DNA of 64,000 nucleotides from an uncultured Slackia sp. (GCA_934661005.1 CAKUIK010000005.1:1-64000); one strand, 5' to 3'; numbered from the stretch's first letter, positions 33,654 through 42,701 are shown. Made by a program: numbers and translations. The notes: generated from the sequence alone by a model not told the origin.

Positions 33654-33999
33654 CGGTTCCGCATGGCGTTGGGCTCGCTTAGGGTCACGGTTCGCTATCG
33701 CTTCGCCCTTTCGGGCTCCGCTATGCGCTCACCTGGCTTCGCTTAACTTTTAAATAAGGGCAAGTATGAACTCAGACGACCTTAAGCGATCCCAACGCCA
33801 TGCGGAACCGTCGCGTCATTGTTCCACATGAAAGGCGAATCTGGCTTCTGTTCGCCGTCCCTCGGCCTGCTTTAGGCCGTCTGAGTTCACTCTTGCCCTT
33901 CTTCTAAAAACCATGCGAAGTCAGGCGAGCGCATAGTGAGCGAAGCGAACGGTAGCGAGCCGTGGCCGTAAGTAGGCCGAGGGACGGCGAGCAGAAGCC
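33654..33999. repeat. Paired, inverted intergenic cassettes inside different inverted repeats
   Basis: No gene between 33563 and 34009. Arms A (33654-33682) and A' (33781-33810) are near-perfect inverses sharing GGTTCCGCATGGCGTTGGG. They enclose cassette B (33683-33780). Arms C (33843-33875) and C' (33968-33999) are another inverse pair (core CGCCGTCCCTCGGCC). They enclose B' (33876-33967), which is B in inverse orientation at roughly three-quarters identity (both carry CTATGCGCTC, AGGGCAAG and GAACTCAGACG when aligned). So the order is A-B-A' then C-B'-C'. Origin unknown. Confidence 0.65.
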
Positions 34000-34009
34000 T
34001 TGGGTCGAA

Positions 34010-35290
34010 TTATTTCGCGAGCAAAGCCTCAACGGCGGCGAGTTTCACGCAGCACACGAACACTTCCATGGCCTGCTGCAGCTCAGAAAGCGGAGGCAGG
34101 GTAGGGGCGATGCGAATGTTCGTGTCGCGTGGATCTTGCTTGTGGGGCCACGTTGCGCCGGCGCCCGTCATGGTAACGCCTGCGTTTTTGGCGAGCTCTA
34201 CCGTACGCTTTGCAGTTCCCTCCAATCCGTCAAAGCTGACGAAATAGCCGCCCACGGGGTTCGTCCACGTGGCAATTCCTTCATTGCCAAGATTTTCTTC
34301 GAGCGTGCGTGCCACGAGTTCGACTTTAGGACGAATGATTGCGGCGTGCTTTTTCATAAGGGCGTCAACGCCTGCGGCATCTTTCAGGAAACGCACGTGG
34401 CGTAGTTGGTTCATTTTGTCGTAACCCACCGTTTGCACGCCCACGCGTGCTTTAATTTCTGCGATATTCTCGGCCGATGCGGCAACGGCGGCGATGCCGG
34501 CACCCGGAAGCGTGACTTTCGATGTGCTGGCGAATTTGAAATAGCGATTCGGGTTGCCCGCCGCTTCGCATGCTGCCGCGATATCGGCGACGTGGTCGCG
34601 CTCGCTTTCGTAGAGATGGTGCACACAATAGGCGTTGTCCCAGAAAATGCGGAAATCGTCCGCAGCGCAAGGCATTTCCGCCAGGCGTCGTACCGTTTCG
34701 TCGGAATAGGTGATTCCCGTGGGGTTGGCATACTGCGGCACGCACCAGATGCCCTTGATGGAATCGTCATGCGCGACGAGCTGTTCGACTTCCTCCATAT
34801 CGGGGCCGTTTTCGTTCATCGAAACGGGAATCATTTCGATGCCGTAGCTTTCGGTAATGCCGAAGTGGCGATCGTAGCCAGGCACGGGGCACAGCCACTT
34901 CACGCTCGGCAGCTTGCACCAAGGGGTGCTGCCTAGATATCCGTGCGTGTATCCGGCGGTTACCAAATCAAACATGATGTTGAGGCTTGAATTTCCGAAA
35001 ACGCAAACGTTGGCGGGGTCGTGCTCCATAACTTCGCCCATCAAGCGTTTCGCTTCGGCAATGCCGTCCATAACGCCATAGTTGCGGCAATCGGTGCCAT
35101 CTTCAGCGAACAGGTCGGCTTCAGAAGTGAGCTCGTCAAGCATAGGCAAACTCAGCGCCAGTTGGTCGGCTCCGGGCTTGCCGCGCGCCATGTTCAAAGA
35201 AAGCCCCTTGGCGCAGTGGCTCGCGTATTCAGCTTCGAGGGCCGACTTCAACGATTCGAGCTCGCTCGTGGACATATCGACGTATGACAT
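34010..35290 (-). CDS. Class I aminotransferase (aspartate aminotransferase AspB/AspT-like)
   Basis: PLP-dependent aminotransferase (426 aa) of the PF12897-type subgroup to which the 426-residue Corynebacterium aspartate aminotransferase also belongs; likely aspartate + 2-oxoglutarate to oxaloacetate + glutamate. Seen: NMARGKPGADQLALS near residue 33, IWCVPQYANPTG (substrate-contact NPTG), FWDNAYCVHHLY, the Schiff-base lysine in STSKVTLPGAG, and IRIAPTLPP near the end. The start codon ATG 35290 lies inside a perfect palindrome; the GGAG ribosome site is about 12 bases away, which is long. Downstream lies the cassette repeat. Confidence 0.82.
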   Translation of the reverse strand: MSYVDMSTSELESLKSALEAEYASHCAKGLSLNMARGKPGADQLALSLPMLDELTSEADLFAEDGTDCRNYGVMDGIAEAKRLMGEVMEHDPANVCVFGNSSLNIMFDLVTAGYTHGYLGSTPWCKLPSVKWLCPVPGYDRHFGITESYGIEMIPVSMNENGPDMEEVEQLVAHDDSIKGIWCVPQYANPTGITYSDETVRRLAEMPCAADDFRIFWDNAYCVHHLYESERDHVADIAAACEAAGNPNRYFKFASTSKVTLPGAGIAAVAASAENIAEIKARVGVQTVGYDKMNQLRHVRFLKDAAGVDALMKKHAAIIRPKVELVARTLEENLGNEGIATWTNPVGGYFVSFDGLEGTAKRTVELAKNAGVTMTGAGATWPHKQDPRDTNIRIAPTLPPLSELQQAMEVFVCCVKLAAVEALLAK

Positions 35291-35300
35291 ATATATGTCA
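35285..35300. promoter_or_regulatory. Perfect 16-bp palindrome TGACATATATATGTCA over the aminotransferase start
   Basis: Contains GACATAT and ATATGTC back to back, the same half-sites as the 28719-28738 palindrome. It covers the start codon and separates it from the ribosome site, so a bound repressor or an RNA hairpin would block translation initiation or elongation. Chance cannot be excluded. Confidence 0.4.
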
Positions 35301-35441
35301 CGCTCCTTTAATGGGTTCGTGCCGTTTGCGCGACCACTTTACCAAAATAAAGCGCTCGTGACCTCGTATCGCGGCATATACCGTATAATCGGCAGGTATT
35401 TTCGTATTTTGCGGCACGTGCCGCTCTAGAAGGGGGTATCG

Positions 35442-37010
35442 ATGTCATCAGGCGACATCCAGGTCATTCTCGCTATGGCCCTATACTTCATCGTCGTGCT
35501 TTCGGTGGGCTTTTTCTATTTGAGGCGTTCGAATGCATCGTCCGAGAACTATTTCCTTGGCGGCCGCGGTTTAGGTCCGTGGCTCACGGCGCTTTCAGCT
35601 GAGGCGTCCGATATGTCGGGCTGGCTGCTTATGGGCCTGCCGGGCGTTGCGTATTTCACGGGCGCGTCCGATGCCATGTGGACCGCAATCGGCTTGGCGA
35701 TTGGCACCTATCTCAATTGGAAGTTCGTGGCGCGACGTCTGCGCAAGTATTCCGAAGTTGCCGGCAATGCCATCACTCTGCCCGATTTCTTCAGCAATCG
35801 CTTTCATGACGATCGCCGTATTCTTATGAGCGTTGCGGCGATTATCATCTTGCTGTTCTTCTGCATCTATTGCGGCAGCTGCTTTGTGACGTGCGGAAAG
35901 CTCTTCTCCACGTTGTTCGGGCTCGATTACACCACCATGATGATTCTGGGCGCCCTTGTCGTATTCGTGTACACCTTTGTGGGCGGTTATCTCTCTGTAT
36001 GCACGACCGACCTCATTCAGGGCTCGATCATGATTTGCGCGCTCGTAGTGGTTTTCGTGGGCAGCGTCGGCATGGCGGGCGGCGTGGAAAACACTGTCGC
36101 GTTCCTGCAAGATATTCCGGGCTTTCTCTCGGCAACCATGACGGCGCAGCCTGTTATGGGCGCCGACGGCCTGCAGGTTGTTGAAAACGGTATGCCCGTA
36201 TTCGGCGAGGCTACGATTTACGGAGCCGGCGCAGTGACGATTGTCGGGTGCCTTGCGTGGGGCTTGGGCTACTTCGGCATGCCGCAGGTGCTCGTGCGCT
36301 TCATGAGCGCGCGTCATTCCGACGACATTAAGAAGAGCCGCATTATCGCCACGGTCTGGGTTGTGGTTTCGCTTGCAAGCGCCGTGTGCATCGGCCTTGT
36401 GGGTCGCGCGGCACTGCCCACCGAATTCCTTACCGCATCTGCCGCAGAGTCGATTTTCGTCGTGCTTGCGCAGATCATGCTGCCCTCATTTGTGTGCGGC
36501 CTCGTGGTTTCGGGTATTTTCGCCGCGACGATGTCGTCTTCGTCGAGCTACTTGCTCATTGCTGGATCGGCTATATCGCAGAACCTTTATAAGGGCCTCA
36601 TCAATCGGAACGCAACTGATGCTCAGGCTATGTTCGTCTCTCGCGTGGCGCTTACGGTCATCCTCATCTTCGGTATTATTATTGCGCTCGACCAGAATTC
36701 TTCGATCTTCCAAGTCGTTTCATACGCATGGGCAGGTTTTGGCGCGAGCTTCGGCCCGCTTATGCTGCTCTCGCTGTATTGGCGCCGCGCAAATTGGCAG
36801 GGCGCTCTTGCGGGCATGCTTACGGGCGCGATAACCGTTATCGTGTGGAACCTTTGGGTGAAGCCGCTCGGCGGCATTTTTGGCGTGTACGAACTTTTGC
36901 CCGGATTTATTTTCGCGCTCATTGCCATTGTGGTGGTCTCGAAGCTCACGGCTGAGCCTTCTAAGGAAGTTCTCGATGAGTTCGACCACTATATGGAGGC
37001 CGACGTATAG
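35442..37010 (+). CDS. putP: Sodium:solute symporter, PutP-like
   Basis: Membrane protein (522 aa) with about 13 spans of the SSS family. Features of the proline transporter PutP: EASDMSGWLLMGLPG in span 2 (sodium and proline contacts in E. coli PutP), FSNRFHDDRRILM after span 3, CTTDLIQGSIM in span 5 and the SSSSYLLIAGSAIS segment. Likely sodium-coupled proline uptake, though related acids are possible. ATG follows AAGGGGG. Monocistronic with its own terminator. Confidence 0.87.
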   Translation: MSSGDIQVILAMALYFIVVLSVGFFYLRRSNASSENYFLGGRGLGPWLTALSAEASDMSGWLLMGLPGVAYFTGASDAMWTAIGLAIGTYLNWKFVARRLRKYSEVAGNAITLPDFFSNRFHDDRRILMSVAAIIILLFFCIYCGSCFVTCGKLFSTLFGLDYTTMMILGALVVFVYTFVGGYLSVCTTDLIQGSIMICALVVVFVGSVGMAGGVENTVAFLQDIPGFLSATMTAQPVMGADGLQVVENGMPVFGEATIYGAGAVTIVGCLAWGLGYFGMPQVLVRFMSARHSDDIKKSRIIATVWVVVSLASAVCIGLVGRAALPTEFLTASAAESIFVVLAQIMLPSFVCGLVVSGIFAATMSSSSSYLLIAGSAISQNLYKGLINRNATDAQAMFVSRVALTVILIFGIIIALDQNSSIFQVVSYAWAGFGASFGPLMLLSLYWRRANWQGALAGMLTGAITVIVWNLWVKPLGGIFGVYELLPGFIFALIAIVVVSKLTAEPSKEVLDEFDHYMEADV

Positions 37011-37048
37011 CGCGTCCTTTTGCAAAAAACAAATGCTTCCAAAAGGGG

Positions 37049-37078
37049 AGGGGTGCTTGAAAAAGTACCCCTTTTTTA
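37049..37078 (+). terminator. putP terminator
   Basis: AGGGGT ... ACCCCT stem with a 12-base loop, then TTTTTT. Confidence 0.75.
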
Positions 37079-37236
37079 CGGTCTAAGGAAAAAAATTGCC
37101 AAAAATTTTTTTGAAAAGATTTTCAGCCAAATTAGGGTTTCATGGCTCCTTGAAACGAAATCAAGAAGAAAAATGCCAGTTCAAAGCAGGCTTATGATGG
37201 AAATGTGTATGGATACGCCCGGCACCGTGTAAACGT

Positions 37237-37265
37237 TTGACACGACCAGGGGGTCACGGTAATAT
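37237..37265 (+). promoter_or_regulatory. Strong sigma-70-type promoter of the tRNA-tuf block
   Basis: TTGACA (37237-37242), 17-base spacer, TAATAT (37260-37265): consensus -35, near-consensus -10 and ideal spacing. About 90 bases upstream of tRNA-Tyr. Confidence 0.8.
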
Positions 37266-37356
37266 AACCACGCTCTTGCAGAGAGGAAAGAAAAACCGCC
37301 CTGCAAAAGCCGCAGCTTGATAAGTACACATAACGTATCCGAGCACTTTGCGAACT

Positions 37357-37441
37357 GGGCGTGTGCCCGAGTGGTTAAAGGGGACGGGCTGTAAACCCGT
37401 TAGCTCTGCTTACCTAGGTTCGAATCCTAGCGCGCCCACCA
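37357..37441 (+). tRNA. tRNA-Tyr(GTA)
   Basis: Class II tRNA with a long variable arm: acceptor GGGCGTG/CGCGCCC, anticodon loop CTGTAAA, T arm CCTAGGTTCGAATCCTAG, encoded CCA. Confidence 0.97.
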
Positions 37442-37446
37442 GTTTT

Positions 37447-37522
37447 GCCCGTGTAGCTCAGTCGGTAGAGCACTTCGTTGGTAACGAAGAGGTCACCGGT
37501 TCAAGTCCGGTCGCGGGCTCCA
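37447..37522 (+). tRNA. tRNA-Thr(GGT)
   Basis: Acceptor GCCCGTG/CGCGGGC, D arm GCTCAGTCGGTAGAGC, anticodon loop TTGGTAA, T arm CCGG-TTCAAGT-CCGG, encoded CCA. Six bases after tRNA-Tyr. Confidence 0.97.
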
Positions 37523-37594
37523 TCTTAGCTTATACTCACGATGGAGCTTAATCATTTAGAATAAGCCACGCGATTATCGCAATCGTGATTATAT

Positions 37595-37671
37595 GGCGGT
37601 GTAGCTCAGTTGGTTAGAGCACACGGTTCATACCCGTGGCGTCACTGGTTCGAATCCAGTCACCGCTACCA
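37595..37671 (+). tRNA. tRNA-Met(CAT), elongator
   Basis: Acceptor GGCGGTG/CACCGCT with a G1-U72 pair, anticodon stem CACGG/CCGTG, loop TTCATAC, encoded CCA. The anticodon stem lacks the three G-C pairs of initiator tRNA, so I call it an elongator; a CAT tRNA modified to read isoleucine ATA is an alternative. Confidence 0.93.
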
Positions 37672-37753
37672 TTTGTAACGAACACGCGTCCTTTTGGGCG
37701 CGTGTCTTAATATGAAGTAAAAGAGGCCGAAAGGCCCCCACAGAGGAGGAATA

Positions 37754-38956
<1,203 letters not shown>

Positions 38957-38992
38957 CTCTCTGTGAGTCGTTTGATAAACGGTTAGCTTATG

Positions 38993-39025
38993 AGTGGAGC
39001 TCGAGCAATCGAGCTCCACTTCTTC
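38993..39025 (+). terminator. tuf terminator
   Basis: AGTGGAGCTCGA, GCAA tetraloop, TCGAGCTCCACT: perfect 12-bp stem, then TCTTC. Confidence 0.85.
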
Positions 39026-39091
39026 AGCCGAGTGCTTAGTTATATGTGTACGAGTTCAAACTGAATTTCGATTTTTCTTAAAGGAGAGTTC

Positions 39092-39241
39092 ATGCGTACG
39101 TTGGTCACCCTGGCCTGCACCGAGTGCAAGCGCCGCAACTACACGACCAAAAAGAACAAGCAGAATAATCCGGATCGACTCGAGATGAAGAAATATTGCA
39201 AGTGGTGCAAAAAGCACACCCTGCATAAAGAAACTCGATAA
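39092..39241 (+). CDS. rpmG: Ribosomal protein L33 (zinc-ribbon form)
   Basis: 49-residue large-subunit protein. Begins MRTLVTLACTECKRRNYTT and ends CKWCKKHTLHKETR. The two CxxC pairs (Cys9/Cys12 and Cys36/Cys39) mark the zinc-binding C+ paralogue; a zinc-free copy may exist elsewhere. ATG follows AAAGGAGAG. It opens the usual rpmG-(tRNA-Trp)-secE-nusG-rplKA block. Confidence 0.97.
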   Translation: MRTLVTLACTECKRRNYTTKKNKQNNPDRLEMKKYCKWCKKHTLHKETR

Positions 39242-39253
39242 GATAGGGAACAC

Positions 39254-39330
39254 AGGCCAGTAGCTCCAAGTGGTAGAGCGGCGGTCTCCAAAACCGCATG
39301 TTGTGGGTTCGAGTCCTACCTGGCCTGCCA
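39254..39330 (+). tRNA. tRNA-Trp(CCA)
   Basis: Acceptor AGGCCAG/CTGGCCT, anticodon stem GCGGT/ACCGC with loop CTCCAAA, discriminator G, encoded CCA. Lies between rpmG and secE as in many bacteria. Confidence 0.97.
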
Positions 39331-39338
39331 GCTTGTTC

Positions 39339-39372
39339 AAGCAGCTTAAGTACGTAAGCTGCTTGTTTTGGT
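39339..39372 (+). terminator. Hairpin after tRNA-Trp
   Basis: AAGCAGCTTA, six-base loop, TAAGCTGCTT, then GTTTTGGTGTTT. Probably a partial terminator or processing signal upstream of secE. Confidence 0.7.
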
Positions 39373-39446
39373 GTTTGGGGAAATTTAATTTCCAAGGATG
39401 ATTCGGCGGTTTCTTCATCAGAAGCCGTATGAGAGAAAAAGAGACT

Positions 39447-39818
39447 ATGGCGAAAAAGTCTAAAACGCAGAGGGCGAAAGCTTCCGCAGCGCGTCAAGCG
39501 CGCAAAGCGCAAGCTGCCGAGCTCGAAGCCAAAGGCATCTCCGCTGAAGAGATTGAGGCCCAGAAAAAGGCCGAAGCTGCTAAGCAGGAGAAGAAGGCCG
39601 TCGAGAAGGCGAAGCCCAAAAAGCAGCGCTTTAAGTTCCTCAAAGAGGTTCGCTCTGAGCTTAAACGCGTTACGTGGCCCACGCGAAACGAAGTCCTTCG
39701 TTGGACGGGTGTTGTCGTGGGTGCTTTGCTGTTCTTCGGTATCTTTGTCGCCGTGCTCGATAACCTCATTGTTACGCCGATCGTCGTAGGCATCTCGAGC
39801 ATTGGAGCAGGTGTCTAG
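39447..39818 (+). CDS. secE: Preprotein translocase subunit SecE
   Basis: Essential subunit of the SecYEG channel (123 aa). The long charged Ala/Lys/Glu-rich N-terminal extension (about 1-70) is typical of actinobacterial SecE. The amphipathic FLKEVRSELKRVTWPTRNEV helix and one membrane span (about 89-112) are diagnostic. Two in-frame ATGs exist; 39447 gives the family-like MAKKSK start and is preferred over 39429. The nusG start codon begins one base after the stop. Confidence 0.93.
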   Translation: MAKKSKTQRAKASAARQARKAQAAELEAKGISAEEIEAQKKAEAAKQEKKAVEKAKPKKQRFKFLKEVRSELKRVTWPTRNEVLRWTGVVVGALLFFGIFVAVLDNLIVTPIVVGISSIGAGV

Positions 39819-39819
39819 T

Positions 39820-40353
39820 ATGGCAAGAAAATGGTATGTCCTTCACACCTATTCCGGTTACGAGAATAAAGTGAAGACGAATCTCGAAAGTCGTATCGAA
39901 ACGATGGGCCTCGAGAATAACGTGTTCGGGATTGAAATTCCCACCGAGACGGTTACCGAAATCAAAGAAGGCGGCCGCCGCGTTGAGAGCGAAAAGAAAG
40001 TCTTCCCGGGCTACGTTTTGGTTCGCATGGATCTTGACGATCGCAGCTGGGCTGCGGTCCGCAATACCCCAGGCGTAACCGGGTTCGTGGGGAGCCTCGG
40101 CAAACCCGAGCCGTTGACTCGTGAAGAGTTCAACAAAATCATGAAACGCTCGTCCGTTGCCACTCCCAAGAAGACCGTGTCGTCTTCGCTGGAAGTTGGC
40201 CAAGTCGTCAAAGTTACGAGCGGTCCTTTTGCTGAGTTCGATGGCACGATTTCTGAAGTCATGCCTGAGGCTGGCAAGGTCAAGGTCATGGTATCCATGT
40301 TCGGCCGCGAAACTCCTGTCGAGCTTACGTTCGACCAGGTTGCGACCATCTAA
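39820..40353 (+). CDS. nusG: Transcription termination/antitermination factor NusG
   Basis: Binds RNA polymerase and couples it to ribosome or Rho (177 aa). NGN domain with KWYVLHTYSGYENKVKTNLE, KVFPGYVLVRM and RNTPGVTGFVG; C-terminal KOW domain VKVTSGPFAEFDGTISEV. ATG 39820 is one base after the secE stop; GGAG lies 12 bases upstream. The open frame extends into secE, but the family start is unambiguous. It is a short form without the acidic N-terminal extension of mycobacterial NusG. Confidence 0.97.
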   Translation: MARKWYVLHTYSGYENKVKTNLESRIETMGLENNVFGIEIPTETVTEIKEGGRRVESEKKVFPGYVLVRMDLDDRSWAAVRNTPGVTGFVGSLGKPEPLTREEFNKIMKRSSVATPKKTVSSSLEVGQVVKVTSGPFAEFDGTISEVMPEAGKVKVMVSMFGRETPVELTFDQVATI

Positions 40354-40455
40354 TTTTGGCTATTCCCAGCTGCTGTGAGCCTGGGTGGACAGGGCTTCTC
40401 TTGCAGTGGCTGTGTATGGGAAATAACAAAACGGCAAGGTAAGGAAACAACGACA

Positions 40456-40950
40456 ATGGCTGAGAAGAAAGTCACCGGCTTCGTTAAGCTGCAAATTCCG
40501 GCTGGCGCTGCTAACCCGGCTCCTCCGGTCGGCCCCGCTCTGGGTGCTCAGGGTGTCAACATCATGCAATTCTGCCAGGCGTTCAACGCCGCTACGCAGG
40601 AGCAGTCCGGCACCATTATTCCTGTTGAAATCACCGTCTACGAGGACAAGACCTTCACCTTCGTGTGCAAGACTCCTCCGGCGGCTGTTCTCATCAAGGA
40701 GAAGCTCGGCATTAAGAGCGGCTCCGGCATTCCGCAGCTGAAGACCGTGGGCACGCTGTCCCTCGATCAGCTCCGCGAAATCGCCGAGATCAAGATGCCC
40801 GACCTCAACGCTAACGACATTGAGGCCGCCATGGAGATCGTTGCTGGCACCGCCCGTTCCATGGGCGTTCGCATCGAGGGCCGCGAGATGAAGAAGGTCT
40901 ACGTGCCTTCCAAGAAGCTCGCTGCTGTGCTCGCTGGCCGCGAAGAGTAA
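40456..40950 (+). CDS. rplK: Ribosomal protein L11
   Basis: Large-subunit stalk-base protein (164 aa), slightly longer than the usual ~141 because of a C-terminal extension (KKVYVPSKKLAAVLAGREE). Family signature KLQIPAGAANPAPPVGPALG at the N-terminus and ARSMGVRIEG near the end. ATG follows GGTAAGGAAA. Upstream residues in the longer open frame have no ribosome site. Followed by the two L1-binding-like hairpins, then rplA. Confidence 0.97.
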   Translation: MAEKKVTGFVKLQIPAGAANPAPPVGPALGAQGVNIMQFCQAFNAATQEQSGTIIPVEITVYEDKTFTFVCKTPPAAVLIKEKLGIKSGSGIPQLKTVGTLSLDQLREIAEIKMPDLNANDIEAAMEIVAGTARSMGVRIEGREMKKVYVPSKKLAAVLAGREE

Positions 40951-40980
40951 TCTTCGTATCGCGTTCATCTGAACGTATTT

Positions 40981-41053
40981 GTAAGTGGAAGGGTCGTAAG
41001 GCCCGCCATCACCACGTAAGTGGAAGGGTTTGAAAATAACCCGTCATTACCAC
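40981..41053 (+). ncRNA. Tandem L1-binding-like mRNA hairpins between rplK and rplA
   Basis: Two consecutive units (40981-41015 and 41016-41053) each start GTAAGTGGAAGGG and end CATYACCAC. Each can fold as GTGG-aa-GGG...CCC-(G[CT]CAT[CT]A)-CCAC. That is the layout of the L1 site in 23S rRNA (E. coli GGTGGGAGG ... CCTTGAAATACCACC). L1 represses its own operon by binding such a mimic; the site here is directly 5' of rplA and duplicated. Confidence 0.65.
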
Positions 41054-41069
41054 GAAAGGATAGAAAGAC

Positions 41070-41780
41070 ATGTCTCTTTCCAAGAATCGCAAAGCTGCCC
41101 TCGCTAAGGTCGAGAAGGACAAGCTTTACGCTCCTGTCGAGGCTATGAACCTCGTCAAGGAATGCTCTTCCGCGAACTTCGACGAGACCGTCGAAGTTCA
41201 CTTCCGTCTCGGCATTGACACTCGTCAGGCCGACCAGCAGCTGCGCGGCATGGTTTCCCTGCCGAACGGCTCTGGCAAAACTGTCCGCGTTGCTGTCTTC
41301 GCCGAGGGCGCGCAGGCTGACGCCGCCCGCGAGGCTGGCGCCGACATCGTTGGCTCCGATGACCTCGTGGCCGACATCCAGGCTGGCAACATCAACTTCG
41401 ATGCTGCTGTGGCTACTCCGAACCTCATGGGCAAGGTTGGCCGTCTGGGCAAAATTCTTGGCCCCCGTGGCCTGATGCCGAACCCCAAGCTCGGCACTGT
41501 GACCATGGACGTTGCCAAGGCCATCTCTGAGCTCAAGGGCGGCAAGGTTGAGTACCGCGCCGACCGCTACGGCATTGCTCACGTCATCATTGGCAAGGCG
41601 AGCTTCACTGCCGAGCAGCTGGCTCAGAACTATGGCACCGTGTACGACGAGGTTGTTCGCATGAAGCCGTCTTCGGCCAAGGGCAAATACCTCAAGTCCA
41701 TCACGGTTTCTTCCACCATGGGCGTTGGCATTTCTGTCGACCCTGCCGTTTCTCGCAACTTCGATCAGGCTGCCGAGTAG
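41070..41780 (+). CDS. rplA: Ribosomal protein L1
   Basis: rRNA-stalk protein and likely autorepressor (236 aa). It shows DETVEVHFRLGIDTRQADQQ, VRGM-like MVSLPNGSGK, the signature LGKILGPRGLMPNPKLGTV, and the C-terminal KPSSAKGKYLKSI block. ATG follows GAAAGGA. A strong terminator follows, so rplJ-rplL, which usually come next, are not in this operon. Confidence 0.98.
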   Translation: MSLSKNRKAALAKVEKDKLYAPVEAMNLVKECSSANFDETVEVHFRLGIDTRQADQQLRGMVSLPNGSGKTVRVAVFAEGAQADAAREAGADIVGSDDLVADIQAGNINFDAAVATPNLMGKVGRLGKILGPRGLMPNPKLGTVTMDVAKAISELKGGKVEYRADRYGIAHVIIGKASFTAEQLAQNYGTVYDEVVRMKPSSAKGKYLKSITVSSTMGVGISVDPAVSRNFDQAAE

Positions 41781-41823
41781 TCTTCATTGAATTGCAGCTG
41801 TCGTATCCACCATACGATGGTTT

Positions 41824-41855
41824 AAAAGCCCGCTCTTCGGAGCGGGCTTTTCTTT
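41824..41855 (+). terminator. rplKA terminator
   Basis: AAAAGCCCGCTC, TTCG, GAGCGGGCTTTT: 12-bp stem, then CTTTTG. Confidence 0.92.
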
Positions 41856-41899
41856 TGTGGTAGCATGACGAGCGTTAAGAGGTGGAAGAAGGCTTTTTT

Positions 41900-42691
41900 A
41901 TGAGGCTGAATATCATTAAGAAATCGCCCGCTGAAATTGAGGCGATGAAGGAAGCAGGGCGACTGTCTGCCTATGTGCTCCGCAAGGTGGGGGAGGCGGC
42001 AAAGCCAGGAGTTTCGACTCTTGAACTCGATGAGCTTGCCGAAACGCTTATTCGCGCTGAAGGAGGAATACCTGCTTTCAAGGGCTATGGCGGCTTTCCT
42101 GGCTCTATCTGTGCTTCCGTGAACGACCAAATCGTGCATGGAATCCCGTCTTCGAAGGTGATTCTTCGCGAAGGCGATATTCTTTCGGTTGATACGGGCG
42201 CCACGGTCGATGGCTGGGTTGGCGACAATGCCTGGACGTATCCTATCGGCAAGGTCCCAAGCGATGTCGCGCTTCTGCTCGAGACGACCGAGAAATGCAT
42301 GTGGGCGGGTCTTTCGGCTGCGCGCCCCGGTAACCATCTTGGCGATATCGGCCATGCGGTGCAAAGTATCGCCGAGGCTCAGGGCTACGGTGTTGTTCGC
42401 GAATATGTGGGCCACGGCATCGGTCGCCATATGCACGAAGACCCCGATGTGCGCAATTATGGGCGCTCTCACAGCGGCATAGAGCTTGAGGTTGGCATGG
42501 TGTTGGCAATTGAACCCATGATCAACATGGGCACGCGCAAAACGCGCGTGGGCCGTGATGGCTGGCTTGTGACAACGCGCGACCATAAGCCAAGCGCCCA
42601 TTTCGAAAAAACGGTCGCCATCACCGAAGAAGGCCCGCTTATCATTACGACTGAGCCTGGCTTTACGCGGCCGGTTTCTAAAACCTGTTAA
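41900..42691 (+). CDS. map: Methionine aminopeptidase, type I
   Basis: Removes the initiator methionine from nascent proteins (263 aa). The five metal ligands are in place: two Asp in SVDTGATVDGWVGDNAW, His in VGHGIGRHMHEDP, Glu in LAIEPMI and Glu in VAITEEGPLII. No N-terminal zinc-finger extension. GTG 41882 is in frame, but ATG 41900, spaced by a T-rich run from AAGAAGG, gives the family-like RLNIIKKSPAEIEAMKEAG start. It stands alone, not beside adk/infA as in many genomes. It is convergent with murJ. Confidence 0.95.
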   Translation: MRLNIIKKSPAEIEAMKEAGRLSAYVLRKVGEAAKPGVSTLELDELAETLIRAEGGIPAFKGYGGFPGSICASVNDQIVHGIPSSKVILREGDILSVDTGATVDGWVGDNAWTYPIGKVPSDVALLLETTEKCMWAGLSAARPGNHLGDIGHAVQSIAEAQGYGVVREYVGHGIGRHMHEDPDVRNYGRSHSGIELEVGMVLAIEPMINMGTRKTRVGRDGWLVTTRDHKPSAHFEKTVAITEEGPLIITTEPGFTRPVSKTC

Positions 42692-42701
42692 TTACCCGAA
42701 A

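Larger units (their letters stand above)
37011..37356. other. Gap between putP and the tRNA block, 346 bases
   Basis: Holds the putP terminator, a notably A/T-rich stretch (37085-37180) with an inverted repeat GTTTCA-N8-TGAAAC (37137-37156), and a strong promoter for the tRNA-tuf transcript. The A/T-rich stretch could act as an UP element; no gene. Confidence 0.6.

Noticed and set aside
33683..33967. CRISPR-like array
   Set aside because: The repeated material is inverted pairs and one duplicated cassette, without regularly spaced direct repeats or cas genes.
37137..37156. GTTTCA-N8-TGAAAC as a specific operator of the tRNA block
   Set aside because: It lies 80 bases upstream of the promoter in A/T-rich sequence, where such short inverted repeats arise easily.
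37348..37551. 67-codon open frame
   Set aside because: It is a read-through of tRNA-Tyr and tRNA-Thr (protein containing GCKPVSSAYLGSNPSAP-like tRNA translations).
41882..41899. GTG start six codons upstream for map
   Set aside because: The AAGAAGG ribosome site lies within those codons and serves ATG 41900.
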